Counted from the first letter of the stretch, positions 27,712 to 37,748 are shown. The stretch: DNA of 64,000 nt from Segniliparus rotundus DSM 44985 (GCF_000092825.1 NC_014168.1:1851946-1915945), one strand, 5' to 3'. Notes: a model not told the origin generated them from the sequence alone. Made by a program: numbers and translations.

Positions 27712-27878
27712 ATATCTCCTGGGCGACCGCACACCGGGGCGCTGCTGAAGCCGAGAGCGCGCGAGCGGCCTTGCGCGAAGAACGCGCTTTCGCTCCGGCA
27801 CAACGACTGCGCGACAAAAGACAGGGCAAAGGCGACACCAGTCACGACGGCCAGTTTGGCGAGACGCATATTTTTCAT
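27660..27878 (-). CDS. Possible small secreted protein
   Basis: 72 aa. The ATG at 27878 follows a strong GGAGAGGA nine bases upstream. The N-terminus is a convincing signal peptide (MKNMRLAKLAVVTGVAFALSF) ending near a SESA cleavage site. The mature part is about 40 residues with two cysteines (VCGRP and GVCSK) and a Ser-rich end. Its last 52 bases overlap the 3' end of the convergent hydrolase. Not recognised; the ribosome site plus signal peptide are the only support. Confidence 0.45.
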   Translation of the reverse strand: MKNMRLAKLAVVTGVAFALSFVAQSLCRSESAFFAQGRSRALGFSSAPVCGRPGDIHTGVCSKLSSHSSSAV

Positions 27879-28032
27879 GGCGCACAATCCTCTCCGCAAT
27901 GGCTGAAACTGCCAGCAACCCGGCATGTCGCCGATGTCGCGAAACAAATATCAGCACAGAGAACCCGGGCGGAGGACGCCGGGAAACCGTGGTGACCCGC
28001 TGACAGAGAACTGACCATCAGACTGGCAGCAT

Positions 28033-28887
28033 TCAGAAGCGGCAGTGCCGAACGTCCGAAGCCAGAATTGCTTTCGCCCCGAGCTCTTCGAGCTTGTCCA
28101 TGACCGCGTTGACTTCGGCGCGCGGCGTGAGGGCGCGCACCGCCACCCAATCGGGGTTGGCGAGATCCGCGATGGTCGGGGACTCCAAGCCCGGAGTGAC
28201 GGCCACTGCTTCGCTGAGCACAGTCTTCGGGCAGTCGTAATCGAGCATGAGGTACTTCTGCGCGAACACCACGCCTTGCAGGCGGGCGGTGAGCTGTGCT
28301 TTCGCCTTCTCTTTCTCGGGGTCGCCCGGCCCGTCGCGCTCGAAGAGCACGGCCTCCGAGACGCAGATCGGCTCCCCGAACGGGGCGAGGCCGTGCTGGC
28401 TGAGGGTCTGGCCGGAGTCGACCACGTCGGCCACCACGTCGGCGACGCCGAGCTGCACGGAGATCTCCACCGCGCCGTCCAACTGCACCACGGTCGCGTC
28501 CACCCCGTGTTTGCTCAGGTGTGCGCGCATGAGGTTCGGCAGCGACGTGGCGATCCTTTTGCCGTTCAGATCCGCCAGCGCCCAAGTGCGGCCGACCGGG
28601 GCGGCGAGGCGGAATTTCGAGCCCGCGAAGCCCAGCGGGAGGCGTTCGCGGACCAGCGCGCCCGCGTCGAGGGCCAAATCCCTGCCGGTGATGCCCAAGT
28701 CGAGCTCCCCGGAGCCCACATAGACAGCGATGTCGCGCGGACGGAGGAAGAAGAATTCGACGTCGTTCGCGGCGTCGAGCACCGAAAGGTCCTTGCTGTC
28801 GCGGCGGCGGCGGTACCCGGCCTCGGACAACAGATCGGCGGCCGGAGCCGAAATCATGCCCTTGTTGGGCACTGCGACCCGCAACAT
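28033..28887 (-). CDS. hisG: ATP phosphoribosyltransferase HisG (long form)
   Basis: 284 aa first enzyme of histidine synthesis, condensing ATP with PRPP. The long form carries a C-terminal ACT-like domain for histidine feedback ([27 protein letters not shown]). Catalytic-domain marks: [45 protein letters not shown] (PRPP-binding loop). The ATG shares one base with the hisE stop (TGATG), so the two are translationally coupled. Confidence 0.97.
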   Translation of the reverse strand: MLRVAVPNKGMISAPAADLLSEAGYRRRRDSKDLSVLDAANDVEFFFLRPRDIAVYVGSGELDLGITGRDLALDAGALVRERLPLGFAGSKFRLAAPVGRTWALADLNGKRIATSLPNLMRAHLSKHGVDATVVQLDGAVEISVQLGVADVVADVVDSGQTLSQHGLAPFGEPICVSEAVLFERDGPGDPEKEKAKAQLTARLQGVVFAQKYLMLDYDCPKTVLSEAVAVTPGLESPTIADLANPDWVAVRALTPRAEVNAVMDKLEELGAKAILASDVRHCRF

Positions 28888-29159
28888 CAGAGCCTCCCGT
28901 AGATGTCGTCGAGGGAGATCCCGCGCGCGAGGGCGACCACTTGCGCCCAATACAGCAGTTGGGAAAGCTCCAAAGCCAGAGCTTCGTCGTCCTCGTGCTC
29001 GGCGGCCATCCACACCTCGGCGGCCTCTTCGATGATCTTCTTGCCGATGAAATGCACGCCCTTGCCGAGCGCGGTCACGGTCGAGCTGTCGGTGTCGCCG
29101 CTCTCGGCGCGGGCCTTGAGCTCTGCGAAGAGGGATTCGAATGTTTTCTGGGCGGCCAT
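28887..29159 (-). CDS. hisE: Phosphoribosyl-ATP pyrophosphatase HisE
   Basis: 90 aa. Second step of histidine synthesis, hydrolysing PR-ATP to PR-AMP. The all-alpha MazG-like fold shows [36 protein letters not shown], with the acidic EEAxEV and ExxD/E metal-binding residues. It is monofunctional (no HisI domain), as in mycobacteria. It forms hisE-hisG with a TGATG overlap and is divergent from fdhF across about 60 bases. Confidence 0.96.
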   Translation of the reverse strand: MAAQKTFESLFAELKARAESGDTDSSTVTALGKGVHFIGKKIIEEAAEVWMAAEHEDDEALALELSQLLYWAQVVALARGISLDDIYGRL

Positions 29160-29222
29160 AGCCCTGACAGTCTCTCATGCGCCTAGTTGCCGCCTCGTCA
29201 CAGGAGGGAGCACACTAGAAGG

Positions 29223-31511
29223 ATGCGACCCAAAGCACGTCCCGAGGAAGTCGACGAGGCCGACCTCGCCGTCACGGCGCCCGAGGACCACGCCGCCGGG
29301 GTCAAAGCGGTCATGGTTTCGATGGTCCGGGCCTTGCCGCAAATGAAACCGGCCCGCACCGCGAAGGCCTTCGCGCGCCTGAACCAAGACCACGGTTTCG
29401 ACTGCCCGAGCTGCGCCTGGCCGGACCCGCAGGGGCGTCGGCGGGTGGCCGAATTCTGCGAGAACGGCGCGAAGGCCGTGTCCGACGAGGCCACCAAGGC
29501 GAAGGCCGGTCCTGACTTCTTCGCCCGGCACTCGCTCGCCGACCTGGACGGGCGCACCAACTATTGGCTCGGCCAACAGGGCAGGCTCACCCACCCCATG
29601 GTGGCCCGGCCCGGTGCGACGCATTACGAGCCGATCTCATGGGACGAGGCCTACCGGCTCATCGCTGACGAGCTCACCGCGCTGCACAGCCCGAACGAGG
29701 CGGTCTTTTACACCTCGGGGCGCACGAGCAACGAGGCCGCGTTCTGCTACCAGCTGTTTGCGCGCTGCTTCGGCACCAACAACCTGCCGGACTGCTCCAA
29801 TATGTGCCACGAGTCCTCCGGCGCCGCGCTCGCGGCCTCTATCGGGATCGGCAAGGGCTCGGTCTCGCTCGACGACGTCCACCACGCGGACCTCATCATC
29901 ATCGCTGGCCAGAACCCCGGCACCAACCACCCGAGAATGCTCACCGCGCTCGACAAAGCCAAAAGCAACGGGGCGCGGATCGTCGCGATGAACCCCCTGC
30001 CCGAGGCGGGCCTGATCCGGTTCAAAGACCCGCAAACCGTGCGGGGCGTGCTCGGCAACGGCACAAAGCTCGCGGACCACTACCTGCGCGTGCGCCTGGG
30101 CGGAGACCAGGCCGTGTTCCAAGGGCTGGGGAAACTTCTGGTGGAGAGCGGCAGCGTCGACCGCGATTTCATCGAACGGCACACCCACGGGTTCGCGCAA
30201 TACGAGCGGCATGTGCGAGCCGTGGACCTCGCCGTGGTCGAGGAGGCGAGCGGCATCCGCGAAACCCAGCTGCGCGAGATCGCGGCACTGCTGGCCCGCT
30301 CGCAACGCACGATCATCTGCTGGGCCATGGGTCTGACGCAACATGTCCACGGGGTGGCGACCATCCAAGACGCGACCAGCGTGCTGCTCCTGCGCGGCAT
30401 GATCGGCAAACCCGGAGCCGGGGTCTGCCCCGTGCGCGGGCATTCCAACGTGCAGGGCGACCGGACCATGGGCATCTGGGAGAAAATGCCCGAAAGCTTC
30501 CTCGCCGCCCTCGACAAGGAGTTCGGGATCACAAGCCCGCGCGAGCACGGCGCGGACGTGGTCGACTCGATCCGTCTCATGCGCGACGGCAAGGCGAAAG
30601 TCTTTTTCGGCATGGGCGGGAACTTCGTCCAGGCCGCCCCGGACACGGACCTGCTGGAAGCGGCCCTGCGCGGCTGCTCGCTCACCGTGCAGGTCTCGAC
30701 CAAACTCAACCGGGCCCACGTCGTGCGCGGCAAAACCGCCCTGATCCTGCCCACTCTGGGGCGCACCGACAAAGACGTCCAAGCCGGCGGCAAGCAGGTG
30801 GTGTCCGTGGAGGATTCCATGTCCATGGTGCATTTGTCCCGAGGCAACCTCGCGCCAGCGAGCGATCAGCTGCGCAGCGAGGTCGCCATCGTCTGCGAGC
30901 TCGCAGCGCGCCTGTTCGGCCCCGAGCACCCGGTGCCGTGGCAGTCGTTCCGCGACGACTACGACCGCATTCGCGACTCGATCAGCCGTGTCGTGCCGGG
31001 CTTTGAGCATTTCAACGAACGGGTTCGGGAGAAGGACGGCTTCCTGCTCCCCCATCCGCCCCGTGATTCGCGGGAGTTCGAGACGGCCACCGGCAAAGCG
31101 AATTTCTTCGCGAACCCGCTGGAATGGACCCCGGTCCCCGAGGGCAGGCTGATCCTGCAGACCTTGCGCAGCCACGACCAGTTCAACACCACGATCTACG
31201 GTCTCTCCGACCGTTACCGGGGGGTGGCGGGCGGGCGGCGCGTGGTGTTCGTGAACCCGGAGGACATCCACGAGCTGGGCCTGCGCGACGGGATGCATGT
31301 GGACATCGTCTCGGAGTGGGACGACGGCGGCACACAGCAGCAACGCCTCGCGCCGAACTTCCGCGTGGTGGCCTACGACACGCCCAAGGGCAACGCGGCG
31401 GCCTACTACCCCGAGACCAACTCGCTGCTGCCGCTGGACCATGTGGCAAAAGGGTCCAACACACCAGTCGCGAAGGCGATCACGGTGCAATTGAAACCGG
31501 TCGGCGCCTGA
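29223..31511 (+). CDS. fdhF: FdhF/YdeP-type molybdopterin oxidoreductase
   Basis: 762 aa. Close in sequence, as I recall it, to M. tuberculosis Rv2900c. Contains DHGFDCPSCAWPDPQGRRR, FCENGAKAV, SNEAAFCYQLFARCFGTNNLPDCSNMCHESSG (Mo-bis-MGD region), AGQNPGTNHPRML and the C-terminal MGD-binding domain with SDRYRGV and GNAAAYYPETN. It lacks the N-terminal CxxCxxxC 4Fe-4S motif of classical formate dehydrogenases, placing it in the YdeP group, whose substrate is not firmly known. The stop overlaps fdhD (TGATG). Start chosen at ATG 29223 from family alignment. Confidence 0.93.
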   Translation: MRPKARPEEVDEADLAVTAPEDHAAGVKAVMVSMVRALPQMKPARTAKAFARLNQDHGFDCPSCAWPDPQGRRRVAEFCENGAKAVSDEATKAKAGPDFFARHSLADLDGRTNYWLGQQGRLTHPMVARPGATHYEPISWDEAYRLIADELTALHSPNEAVFYTSGRTSNEAAFCYQLFARCFGTNNLPDCSNMCHESSGAALAASIGIGKGSVSLDDVHHADLIIIAGQNPGTNHPRMLTALDKAKSNGARIVAMNPLPEAGLIRFKDPQTVRGVLGNGTKLADHYLRVRLGGDQAVFQGLGKLLVESGSVDRDFIERHTHGFAQYERHVRAVDLAVVEEASGIRETQLREIAALLARSQRTIICWAMGLTQHVHGVATIQDATSVLLLRGMIGKPGAGVCPVRGHSNVQGDRTMGIWEKMPESFLAALDKEFGITSPREHGADVVDSIRLMRDGKAKVFFGMGGNFVQAAPDTDLLEAALRGCSLTVQVSTKLNRAHVVRGKTALILPTLGRTDKDVQAGGKQVVSVEDSMSMVHLSRGNLAPASDQLRSEVAIVCELAARLFGPEHPVPWQSFRDDYDRIRDSISRVVPGFEHFNERVREKDGFLLPHPPRDSREFETATGKANFFANPLEWTPVPEGRLILQTLRSHDQFNTTIYGLSDRYRGVAGGRRVVFVNPEDIHELGLRDGMHVDIVSEWDDGGTQQQRLAPNFRVVAYDTPKGNAAAYYPETNSLLPLDHVAKGSNTPVAKAITVQLKPVGA

Positions 31512-32353
31512 TGGGCCGGGTGACGGTGCGCAAACCGGTCCTGCGGGTGAACGGAGCCACCCAGACCGACAGGCTCGACTCGCTCGCCGTGGAAGAGCCG
31601 TTGGAAATCCGCCTCGGCGGCAAAGCCCTCGCCCTCACGATGCGCACCCCCGGCGACGACGTGGACCTCGTGCACGGCTTCCTGCACGCTGAAGGAATCG
31701 CGCGCAGCAGGGACGACGTGTCCAGCGTCCGCTACTGCGAGGGCACAGACCCCGAAACAGGCCTGCAAACCTACAACGTCGTCGACGTGGCGTTGCGCGA
31801 AGCGGCGCGGGCTCGGGCAACGGGCCTCGGCCGCTCCTTCACGGTCTCCTCGGCCTGCGGGGTGTGCGGGAAGACTTCGCTGGACCAAGTGGTGTCCGCG
31901 AGCGCGTATCAGCTCCGCGACGACACATCCTCGTTCTCCTCGGCCATGCTCGCGGCCGCGCCGGACACGTTGCGCTCCGCGCAGCGCGTCTTCCAGGCGA
32001 CGGGGGGCCTGCACGCGGCGGCGGTCATGGAACCGGACGGCGCGGTGCTCGCCGTGCGCGAAGACGTGGGCCGGCACAACGCGGTGGACAAAGTCATCGG
32101 CCATTTCCTGCGCGAAGACAAACTGCCCCTTGCGGGGCACGCGCTCATCGTCTCAGGCCGCGCTTCCTTCGAGCTGGTGCAAAAAGCCGTGCTCGCGGGG
32201 ATTCCGTTGCTCGCGGCGGTGTCGGCTCCCTCCTCGTTGGCGGTGGATCTGGCTCTCTCGGCCGGGCTCACCCTGGTCGGATTTCTGCGCGGGGAGACGA
32301 TGAACGTCTACGCCCACCCGGACCGCGTCGTCGCCGCGCCGCTCTGCGTCTGA
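31511..32353 (+). CDS. fdhD: Formate dehydrogenase accessory sulfurtransferase FdhD
   Basis: 280 aa. Passes sulfur from a cysteine desulfurase to the molybdenum cofactor, giving active bis-MGD enzymes. Motifs: EEPLEIRLGGKALALTMRTPGDDVDLVHGFL, the reactive-cysteine loop SSACGVCGKTSL (about residue 115-125), VREDVGRHNAVDKVIG and GRASFELVQKAVLAGIPLLAAVSAPSSLAV. The ATG overlaps the fdhF stop by one base, which strongly ties this accessory protein to the upstream enzyme. Confidence 0.96.
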   Translation: MGRVTVRKPVLRVNGATQTDRLDSLAVEEPLEIRLGGKALALTMRTPGDDVDLVHGFLHAEGIARSRDDVSSVRYCEGTDPETGLQTYNVVDVALREAARARATGLGRSFTVSSACGVCGKTSLDQVVSASAYQLRDDTSSFSSAMLAAAPDTLRSAQRVFQATGGLHAAAVMEPDGAVLAVREDVGRHNAVDKVIGHFLREDKLPLAGHALIVSGRASFELVQKAVLAGIPLLAAVSAPSSLAVDLALSAGLTLVGFLRGETMNVYAHPDRVVAAPLCV

Positions 32354-32420
32354 GCGGAACGCCGTCGCGGCGAGAATCCAAACCCGCCAGCCCTGGAAAA
32401 TTTCTCAGGCTTCACGCGGC

Positions 32421-32426
32421 TACACT
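32421..32426 (+). promoter_or_regulatory. Candidate -10 box upstream of the amidohydrolase
   Basis: TACACT lies about 47 bases upstream of the amidohydrolase ATG, in the 119-base gap after fdhD. No clear -35 is seen. The same hexamer is the nusA -10 candidate. Confidence 0.4.
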
Positions 32427-32472
32427 CAAATGTGAAAAGCGACACGTTTCCACCGTTTCCCAAGGAGGGACC

Positions 32473-34236
32473 ATGCCCAGCTTCGACCTTGTCATCCGCA
32501 ACGGCCTGGTGTTCGACGGCAGCGGAGCGCCCGGCGTGCGTTGCGACGTCGGAGTGAAAGACGGCAACATCGCCGCGCTGTCTGTCGAACCGCTTGCCGC
32601 AGCCGGAGCGCGAACCGTCGACGCGACGGGCAAATGGGTGCTCCCCGGCTTCATCGACGTGCACACCCACTACGACGCGGAGGTGTTCGCGGGCACCGGA
32701 CTTGGCGAATCGGTCCGCCACGGCGTCACCACCGTGCTCTACGGGAACTGCTCGATGTCTGCGGTGTATGTGGAGCCCGACGACGCGGCCGACCTGTTCG
32801 CGCGGGTGGAGGCGCTGCCGTGGGACGCGGTGCACGGCCTGCTCAAGGAGCACAAAGACTGGACCGGGCCGAAGTCCTACCGGCGGGCGGTCGAGCGGCT
32901 GCCGCTCGGCTGCAACGTCGCGACGATGATCGGGCACTCCGACATCCGCGCCGCCGTGCTGGGACTCGGCCGCGCCACCGACCCGGAATACCGGCCGACC
33001 AAGGCGGAACTCGACCGAATGCGGGCCATGGTCGCCGAAGCGCTCGACGCGGGGTTCGCGGGGCTGTCCACCGACCGGCTGCGCTTCTCCAAGCTCGCGG
33101 GCACCCGCTTCGCCGGGGCGCAGCTGCCTTCCACCTATGCGACGTGGAAGGAGTACGAACTGCTCTACGACGTGGTGCGCGAGCGCGGCGGGGTCGTCCA
33201 ATCCAACCTGGACGTGTCGAACCGCTTGGAGACGATCCAGCATTTCTTGCACAGCGCGGGCGGGTTGCTGGGCCGAGTGCGCGGCCGCAAACCCTTGAAA
33301 ACCAGCCTTTTGGCGGCGCTCGACCTCAAATCCGACCGCAACGTGATCCGCCTGCTCAAGCTCGTCACCGGCCTGGTGAACCCGCTGCTCGGCTCGGACG
33401 TCTCCTTCCAGCTCCTCACCGCGCCGTTCCATCTGTATTCGGACGGCGTCGACCTGGTCATCTTTGAGGAGTTCGCCTCCGGGACCGCCGCGCTGGACAT
33501 CCGCGACCAGGTGCGACGCGGCGCAATGATGCAGAGCGAGGAGTACCGCCGCGCGTTCCGCAAGGACATGGCGAAGAAGTTCGGCGTGAACGCCTGGAAC
33601 AGAGACTTCTACGACACCGAGATCGTGAGCTGCCCAGAGGAGGCCGCGGTCGGGAAGTCTTTCGGCCAGATCGCGGACGAGCGCGGCCTGCAGCCGGTGG
33701 ACGTCTTCCTCGACCTCGTCTCGCTCTACCCCGGCGAGGTGCGCTGGCACACCACTGTCGCCAACGACCGCCCGGATGTGCTGGGCGAGGCCATGGCCCA
33801 CAAGTGGTTCCAGTTCGGGAATAACGACTCGGGAGCGCACCTGCGCAACTTCAGCTTTTACAACGCGCCGCTGCGGGCGCTCAAACTCGTCAACGACGCG
33901 CACAAGGCCAAAAAACCCTTCATGAGCCTCGAAACCGCTGTGCGCCGGCTGACGGGCGAGCTCGGCGAGTGGTACGGCCTGGACGCGGGCCGTTTGCGGC
34001 CGGGCGACCGCGCCGACATCGCGGTCGTCGATCCGGCCGGGCTCGATGATTCCCTTGCCGAGTACCACGAGGAACTCGCACCGGCGTTCGGGGTCTCCCG
34101 CCAGGTCAACCGCAACGACAACGCTGTGGCCGCCACTGTCGTCGGCGGCAGGCTCGTCTACAGCTACGGGGTGTTCGCCAGCGGCTTCGGGGAATCGCTG
34201 CATGCCGGGCAGTTCCTTCCCGGCGCGGCAGGGTAG
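32473..34236 (+). CDS. D-aminoacylase / N-acyl-D-amino-acid amidohydrolase family protein
   Basis: 587 aa zinc-dependent amidohydrolase. It starts at an ATG behind AAGGAGG. Typical pieces: LVIRNGLVFDGSGAPG, PGFIDVHTHYDAE (metal-binding HxH, about residues 66-68), IGHSDIR, FGNNDSGAH (metal-binding Asp), RPGDRADIAVVDPA. Family members act on N-acyl-D-amino acids or related cyclic amides; M. tuberculosis Rv2913c is, as I recall, similar in length. Substrate here is unproven. Own candidate promoter after fdhD. Confidence 0.88.
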   Translation: MPSFDLVIRNGLVFDGSGAPGVRCDVGVKDGNIAALSVEPLAAAGARTVDATGKWVLPGFIDVHTHYDAEVFAGTGLGESVRHGVTTVLYGNCSMSAVYVEPDDAADLFARVEALPWDAVHGLLKEHKDWTGPKSYRRAVERLPLGCNVATMIGHSDIRAAVLGLGRATDPEYRPTKAELDRMRAMVAEALDAGFAGLSTDRLRFSKLAGTRFAGAQLPSTYATWKEYELLYDVVRERGGVVQSNLDVSNRLETIQHFLHSAGGLLGRVRGRKPLKTSLLAALDLKSDRNVIRLLKLVTGLVNPLLGSDVSFQLLTAPFHLYSDGVDLVIFEEFASGTAALDIRDQVRRGAMMQSEEYRRAFRKDMAKKFGVNAWNRDFYDTEIVSCPEEAAVGKSFGQIADERGLQPVDVFLDLVSLYPGEVRWHTTVANDRPDVLGEAMAHKWFQFGNNDSGAHLRNFSFYNAPLRALKLVNDAHKAKKPFMSLETAVRRLTGELGEWYGLDAGRLRPGDRADIAVVDPAGLDDSLAEYHEELAPAFGVSRQVNRNDNAVAATVVGGRLVYSYGVFASGFGESLHAGQFLPGAAG

Positions 34237-34631
34237 CCAGTCACGTTCAAGAACCACGGTCCGGCTGCGTCTCATGCGCGCCCATCGTCCGCGCTGGCCC
34301 CCGGTGCGGGCGCGCCCATCGTCCGCGCCCGCATCGGGGTCGCCGAAATGCAAGGAGCCCGCTTCGAACCCTGGATCCACTTCGGCTGGGCTTCGGTCAG
34401 CGCGAACATCCTGCTCCGACGTGGTCTCGACAAAATCCCCGGCGCGAAATGGCGGATGCGGCGGCGTAAGGCCTGCGCGGCGCCCTGCGCCCACCACGGC
34501 AGCACCGTGGGCGGCGCGGCCGAACCCTCCCCCGCTTCGGAGCCCCATGGGCTACGAAACGCCCCTCTGAACCGGACCGGGGAGCACCGCGCGCACCGGC
34601 AGCTGGGCCGCGTGGAGAACACAAAAAGCGC
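34237..34631. other. Intergenic region with a direct repeat and a hairpin
   Basis: About 395 bases between the amidohydrolase and convergent aroQ with no gene I can support. A 19-base perfect direct repeat (GCGCGCCCATCGTCCGCGC) lies at 34276-34294 and 34310-34328. A strong hairpin lies at 34487-34517: 13-base arms with 11 matches around a five-base loop. It has no T-run, so it is at best an atypical bidirectional terminator. Confidence 0.5.
34487..34517. terminator. GC-rich hairpin between convergent genes
   Basis: Arms 34487-34499 and 34505-34517 pair at 11 of 13 positions around the loop CAGCA. No U-tract follows on either strand. The location between convergent genes fits an actinobacterial terminator, but the call rests only on structure and position. 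Confidence 0.35.
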
Positions 34632-35087
34632 TTACGCGTGCGCCCTCGTCTTCGCCACGAGCCTGCCCAGGTGCTCGACCGCGAGCACATAGCCGTCGAC
34701 GCCGAGCCCTGCGATGACTCCAGTCACCACGGGCGCGAGGTACGAATGGTGGCGGAACTCCTCACGCCTGTGCACATTGCTGATATGCACCTCGACCACA
34801 GGCACCGCGAGAGCGGCGATGGCGTCGCGCAGCACAATCGAGGTGTGCGCGAGCCCGCCCGGATTAATCACGACCCCGACCCGGTCCGGATCGGGCTCGT
34901 GGACCCAGTCGATGAGCTGGCCCTCGTGGTTGGACTGCTTGGCGAGAACTTCCAGATGGAACTTCGCAGCGGCAGACGCGGCTTTTCGCTCCACATCGGC
35001 AAGGGTCTCCTTGCCGTACATTGACGGCTCGCGCCTGCCCAACTCGCCGAGATTCGGGCCGTTGAGCAATAAAACCCGTTGAGGCAT
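34632..35087 (-). CDS. aroQ: Type II 3-dehydroquinate dehydratase
   Basis: 151 aa. Third step of the shikimate pathway, dehydrating 3-dehydroquinate through an enolate. Motifs: LLLNGPNLGELGRREPSMYG (Asn and catalytic Tyr), SNHEGQLIDWVHE, NPGGLAHTSIVLRDAI and EVHISNVHRREEFRHHSYLAP (catalytic His and Arg). The usual NPGAYTHTS loop reads NPGGLAHTS here, a small departure in the substrate-binding loop. Start at ATG 35087, 22 bases after clpX, so it could be read with clpX. Confidence 0.95.
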   Translation of the reverse strand: MPQRVLLLNGPNLGELGRREPSMYGKETLADVERKAASAAAKFHLEVLAKQSNHEGQLIDWVHEPDPDRVGVVINPGGLAHTSIVLRDAIAALAVPVVEVHISNVHRREEFRHHSYLAPVVTGVIAGLGVDGYVLAVEHLGRLVAKTRAHA

Positions 35088-35109
35088 CGGTCTTTGGCCA
35101 AACGCTCCG

Positions 35110-36390
35110 CTACGCGCTCTTCTCGCGCCGCTCGTTGCGCGGAGGTTTGCGCGGCACGATGGTCGGGAGCACGTTCTCGCGGACGGTCTCCTCCGTGATG
35201 ACCACTTTCGCGACATCGTCCCGGCTCGGGATGTCGTACATGACCGGCAGCAGGACTTCCTCCATGATGGCCCGCAAGCCACGGGCCCCGGTGCCGCGCA
35301 AGAGGGCCTGGTCGGCCACCGCCTCCACCGCCTCCTTGGAGAACTCCAACTCCACGTTGTCCATCTCGAAGAGACGCTGGTACTGCTTGACCAGAGCGTT
35401 CTTCGGCTCGGTGAGGATGGTGACCAAGGCTTCCTTGTCCAGGTTCGCGACCGAGGCGATGACCGGCAAACGCCCGATGAACTCGGGGATCAAGCCGAAC
35501 TTGATGAGATCTTCCGGCATGACCTCGGCGAAGTAATCACGGGTCTCCACATCCTCACGAGTGCGGATCTGCGCGCCGAAACCGAGGCCGCGCTTGCCGA
35601 CGCGCTCGCCGATGATCTTCTCAAGGCCCGCGAACGCGCCCGCGACGATGAACAAGACGTTCGTCGTGTCGATCTGGATGAACTCCTGGTGCGGGTGCTT
35701 GCGCCCGCCCTGAGGGGGCACCGACGCCTGGGTGCCCTCAAGGATTTTGAGCAATGCCTGCTGCACGCCCTCGCCCGAAACGTCCCTGGTGATCGAAGGG
35801 TTCTCGGACTTGCGGGCGATTTTGTCGACCTCGTCGATGTAGATGATGCCGGTCTCGGCGCGCTTCACGTCGTAGTCCGCCGCCTGGATCAATTTGAGGA
35901 GGATGTTCTCCACGTCCTCGCCGACGTAGCCGGCCTCGGTCAACGCGGTGGCGTCCGCGATCGCGAACGGCACATTGAGCATCTTCGCCAAAGTCTGCGC
36001 GAGGTAGGTCTTGCCGCAACCGGTCGGCCCGAGCATGAGGATGTTCGACTTCGCGAGCTCGACCGAGGCCTTGCCGTCCCGGCCCGGCTTGTCACCCGCC
36101 TGGATGCGCTTGTAGTGGTTGTACACCGCCACCGCGAGCGTCCGCTTCGCGGGGTCCTGGCCGACCACATAGCTTTCGAGGAATTCTCGGATTTCCGCGG
36201 GCTTCGGCAATTCGTCGAGTTTGACCTCGCCCGCCTCAGCAAGCTCTTCCTCGATGATTTCGTTGCACAAATCAATGCATTCATCGCAGATGTACACACC
36301 TGGACCAGCGATAAGCTTCTTGACTTGTTTTTGGCTCTTTCCGCAGAAAGAGCATTTCAACAGGTCTGTCCCATCTCCGATGCGTGCCAT
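35110..36390 (-). CDS. clpX: ATP-dependent Clp protease ATPase subunit ClpX
   Basis: 426 aa AAA+ unfoldase that feeds substrates to ClpP1P2. N-terminal zinc-binding domain with Cys13, Cys16, Cys35 and Cys38 (CSFCG ... CDEC). Walker A GPTGCGKT at residues 121-128, Walker [12 protein letters not shown], sensor and arginine-finger regions EFIGRLPVI and RGLRAIMEE, and the GF-type loop that docks to ClpP. 92 bases separate it from clpP2 on the same strand. Confidence 0.98.
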   Translation of the reverse strand: MARIGDGTDLLKCSFCGKSQKQVKKLIAGPGVYICDECIDLCNEIIEEELAEAGEVKLDELPKPAEIREFLESYVVGQDPAKRTLAVAVYNHYKRIQAGDKPGRDGKASVELAKSNILMLGPTGCGKTYLAQTLAKMLNVPFAIADATALTEAGYVGEDVENILLKLIQAADYDVKRAETGIIYIDEVDKIARKSENPSITRDVSGEGVQQALLKILEGTQASVPPQGGRKHPHQEFIQIDTTNVLFIVAGAFAGLEKIIGERVGKRGLGFGAQIRTREDVETRDYFAEVMPEDLIKFGLIPEFIGRLPVIASVANLDKEALVTILTEPKNALVKQYQRLFEMDNVELEFSKEAVEAVADQALLRGTGARGLRAIMEEVLLPVMYDIPSRDDVAKVVITEETVRENVLPTIVPRKPPRNERREKSA

Positions 36391-36482
36391 CTCGTGCTGC
36401 GCCTTCTCTCGTCGTCCAGGTGACTGACCGTCACATACCCGACATTACCTGCCTCAGACAGTTTTTGGGGGCAAGAAGCGGA

Positions 36483-37115
36483 TTAGTTTTTCGCGGACTT
36501 CTTGCGATACGGGTAGACCGAGTCGATGATGCCGTAGTCTTTGGCCTCTTGAGCGGTGAGGATCTTGTCCCGGTCGGTGTCCTTGCGGACCTCGTCGGCG
36601 GTTTTGCCCGTGTGGCGCGAAAGCGTCTCCTCCATCAGCCGGCGCATGCGCTCGATCTCAGCGGCCTGGATCTCGAGGTCGGTCGCCTGGCCCCGGATCG
36701 CGCCGCCCTCGATCCTCGGCTGATGGATGAGCACCCGCGCGTTCGGCAACGCGGCCCGCTTGCCAGGAGTGCCCGCAGCGAGCAGCACCGCCGCGGCGGA
36801 GGCCGCCTGGCCCAAGCAGACCGTCGCGATGTCGCAGTGCACGAACTGCATCGTGTCGTAGATGGCCATCAACGAGGTGAACGAGCCGCCGGGCGAGTTG
36901 ATGTAGATCGTGATGTCGCGATCCGGGTCGAGCGACTCAAGGACCAGCAGCTGGGCCATGATGTCGTTCGCCGAAGTGTCGTCCACCTGGGTGCCGAGGA
37001 AGATGATGCGCTCTTCGAAAAGCTTGGTGTACGGGTTGGTCTCTTTGACGCCGGTCGAGGTGTGCTCGATGAAGCTCGGGACAATGTACCGGGAGCTCGG
37101 TTGGATGGGGTTCAT
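36483..37115 (-). CDS. clpP2: ATP-dependent Clp protease proteolytic subunit ClpP2
   Basis: 210 aa serine protease subunit. Catalytic triad Ser106 (GQAASAA), His131 (LIHQP) and Asp183 (DRD). Sequence marks such as [23 protein letters not shown] and [13 protein letters not shown] identify the ClpP2 type that pairs with ClpP1 in a mixed 14-mer in mycobacteria. Starts [15 protein letters not shown]. Lies 30 bases downstream of clpP1, hence one operon. Confidence 0.97.
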   Translation of the reverse strand: MNPIQPSSRYIVPSFIEHTSTGVKETNPYTKLFEERIIFLGTQVDDTSANDIMAQLLVLESLDPDRDITIYINSPGGSFTSLMAIYDTMQFVHCDIATVCLGQAASAAAVLLAAGTPGKRAALPNARVLIHQPRIEGGAIRGQATDLEIQAAEIERMRRLMEETLSRHTGKTADEVRKDTDRDKILTAQEAKDYGIIDSVYPYRKKSAKN

Positions 37116-37145
37116 GATGTCAATCCGTTCTTCTCGTCGCGAGGC

Positions 37146-37748
37146 TTAGTTGCTGCCGATCTTGGCCGCACGGGTGATGACGTGGTCGACGAAGCCGTAT
37201 TCCTTGGCCTCTGCGGCGGTGAACCAACGGTCGCGCTCGGAATCCTCATGGATCTTCTCCACCGTCTGGCCGGTGAATTCGGCGTTGAGGCGGGTCATCT
37301 CCTTCTTGGTCGCGGCGAGCTGCTCGGCCTGGATGGCGATGTCCGCGGCCGCGCCGTAAATGCCAGCCGAAGGCTGGTGCATCATGATCCGCGCGTGCGG
37401 CAAGGCGTAACGCTTCCCCTTCGCGCCCGCGGCCAAGAGGAACTGCCCCATCGAAGCGGCCATGCCCATGGCGTAGGTCGCGATGTCGCACTCGGACAGC
37501 TGCATGGTGTCGTAAATCGCCATGCCCGCGCTGATCGAACCGCCAGGCGAGTTGATGTACAACGAGATGTCCTTGCTCGGGTCCTCTGCCGTGAGCAGGA
37601 GGACCTGGGCGCACAGCCGGTTGGCGATGTCGTCGTCAACTTCCGAACCGAGGAAGATGATGCGCTCGCGCAGGAGCCGCTCGAACACTGAGTCCGTCAG
37701 GTTCAGGCCCGAAAGTTCGGAGCGCATGCTCGGATAGTGCTTGCTCAT
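37146..37748 (-). CDS. clpP1: ATP-dependent Clp protease proteolytic subunit ClpP1
   Basis: 200 aa. Triad Ser99 (GMAASMG), His124 (MMHQP), Asp173 (ERD). [21 protein letters not shown] and [18 protein letters not shown] are family signatures, and [14 protein letters not shown] is of the ClpP1 type. It forms the mixed ClpP1P2 peptidase with the next gene. The start follows a GGAGG-containing sequence. tig lies 119 bases upstream on the same strand, the standard tig-clpP1-clpP2-clpX order. Confidence 0.97.
   Translation of the reverse strand: MSKHYPSMRSELSGLNLTDSVFERLLRERIIFLGSEVDDDIANRLCAQVLLLTAEDPSKDISLYINSPGGSISAGMAIYDTMQLSECDIATYAMGMAASMGQFLLAAGAKGKRYALPHARIMMHQPSAGIYGAAADIAIQAEQLAATKKEMTRLNAEFTGQTVEKIHEDSERDRWFTAAEAKEYGFVDHVITRAAKIGSN

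Noticed and set aside
34272-34622. 116-codon minus-strand frame in the aroQ-amidohydrolase gap
   Set aside because: No Shine-Dalgarno sequence, no motif and Arg/Ser/Pro-rich shadow-like composition; the direct repeat and hairpin explain the area better.
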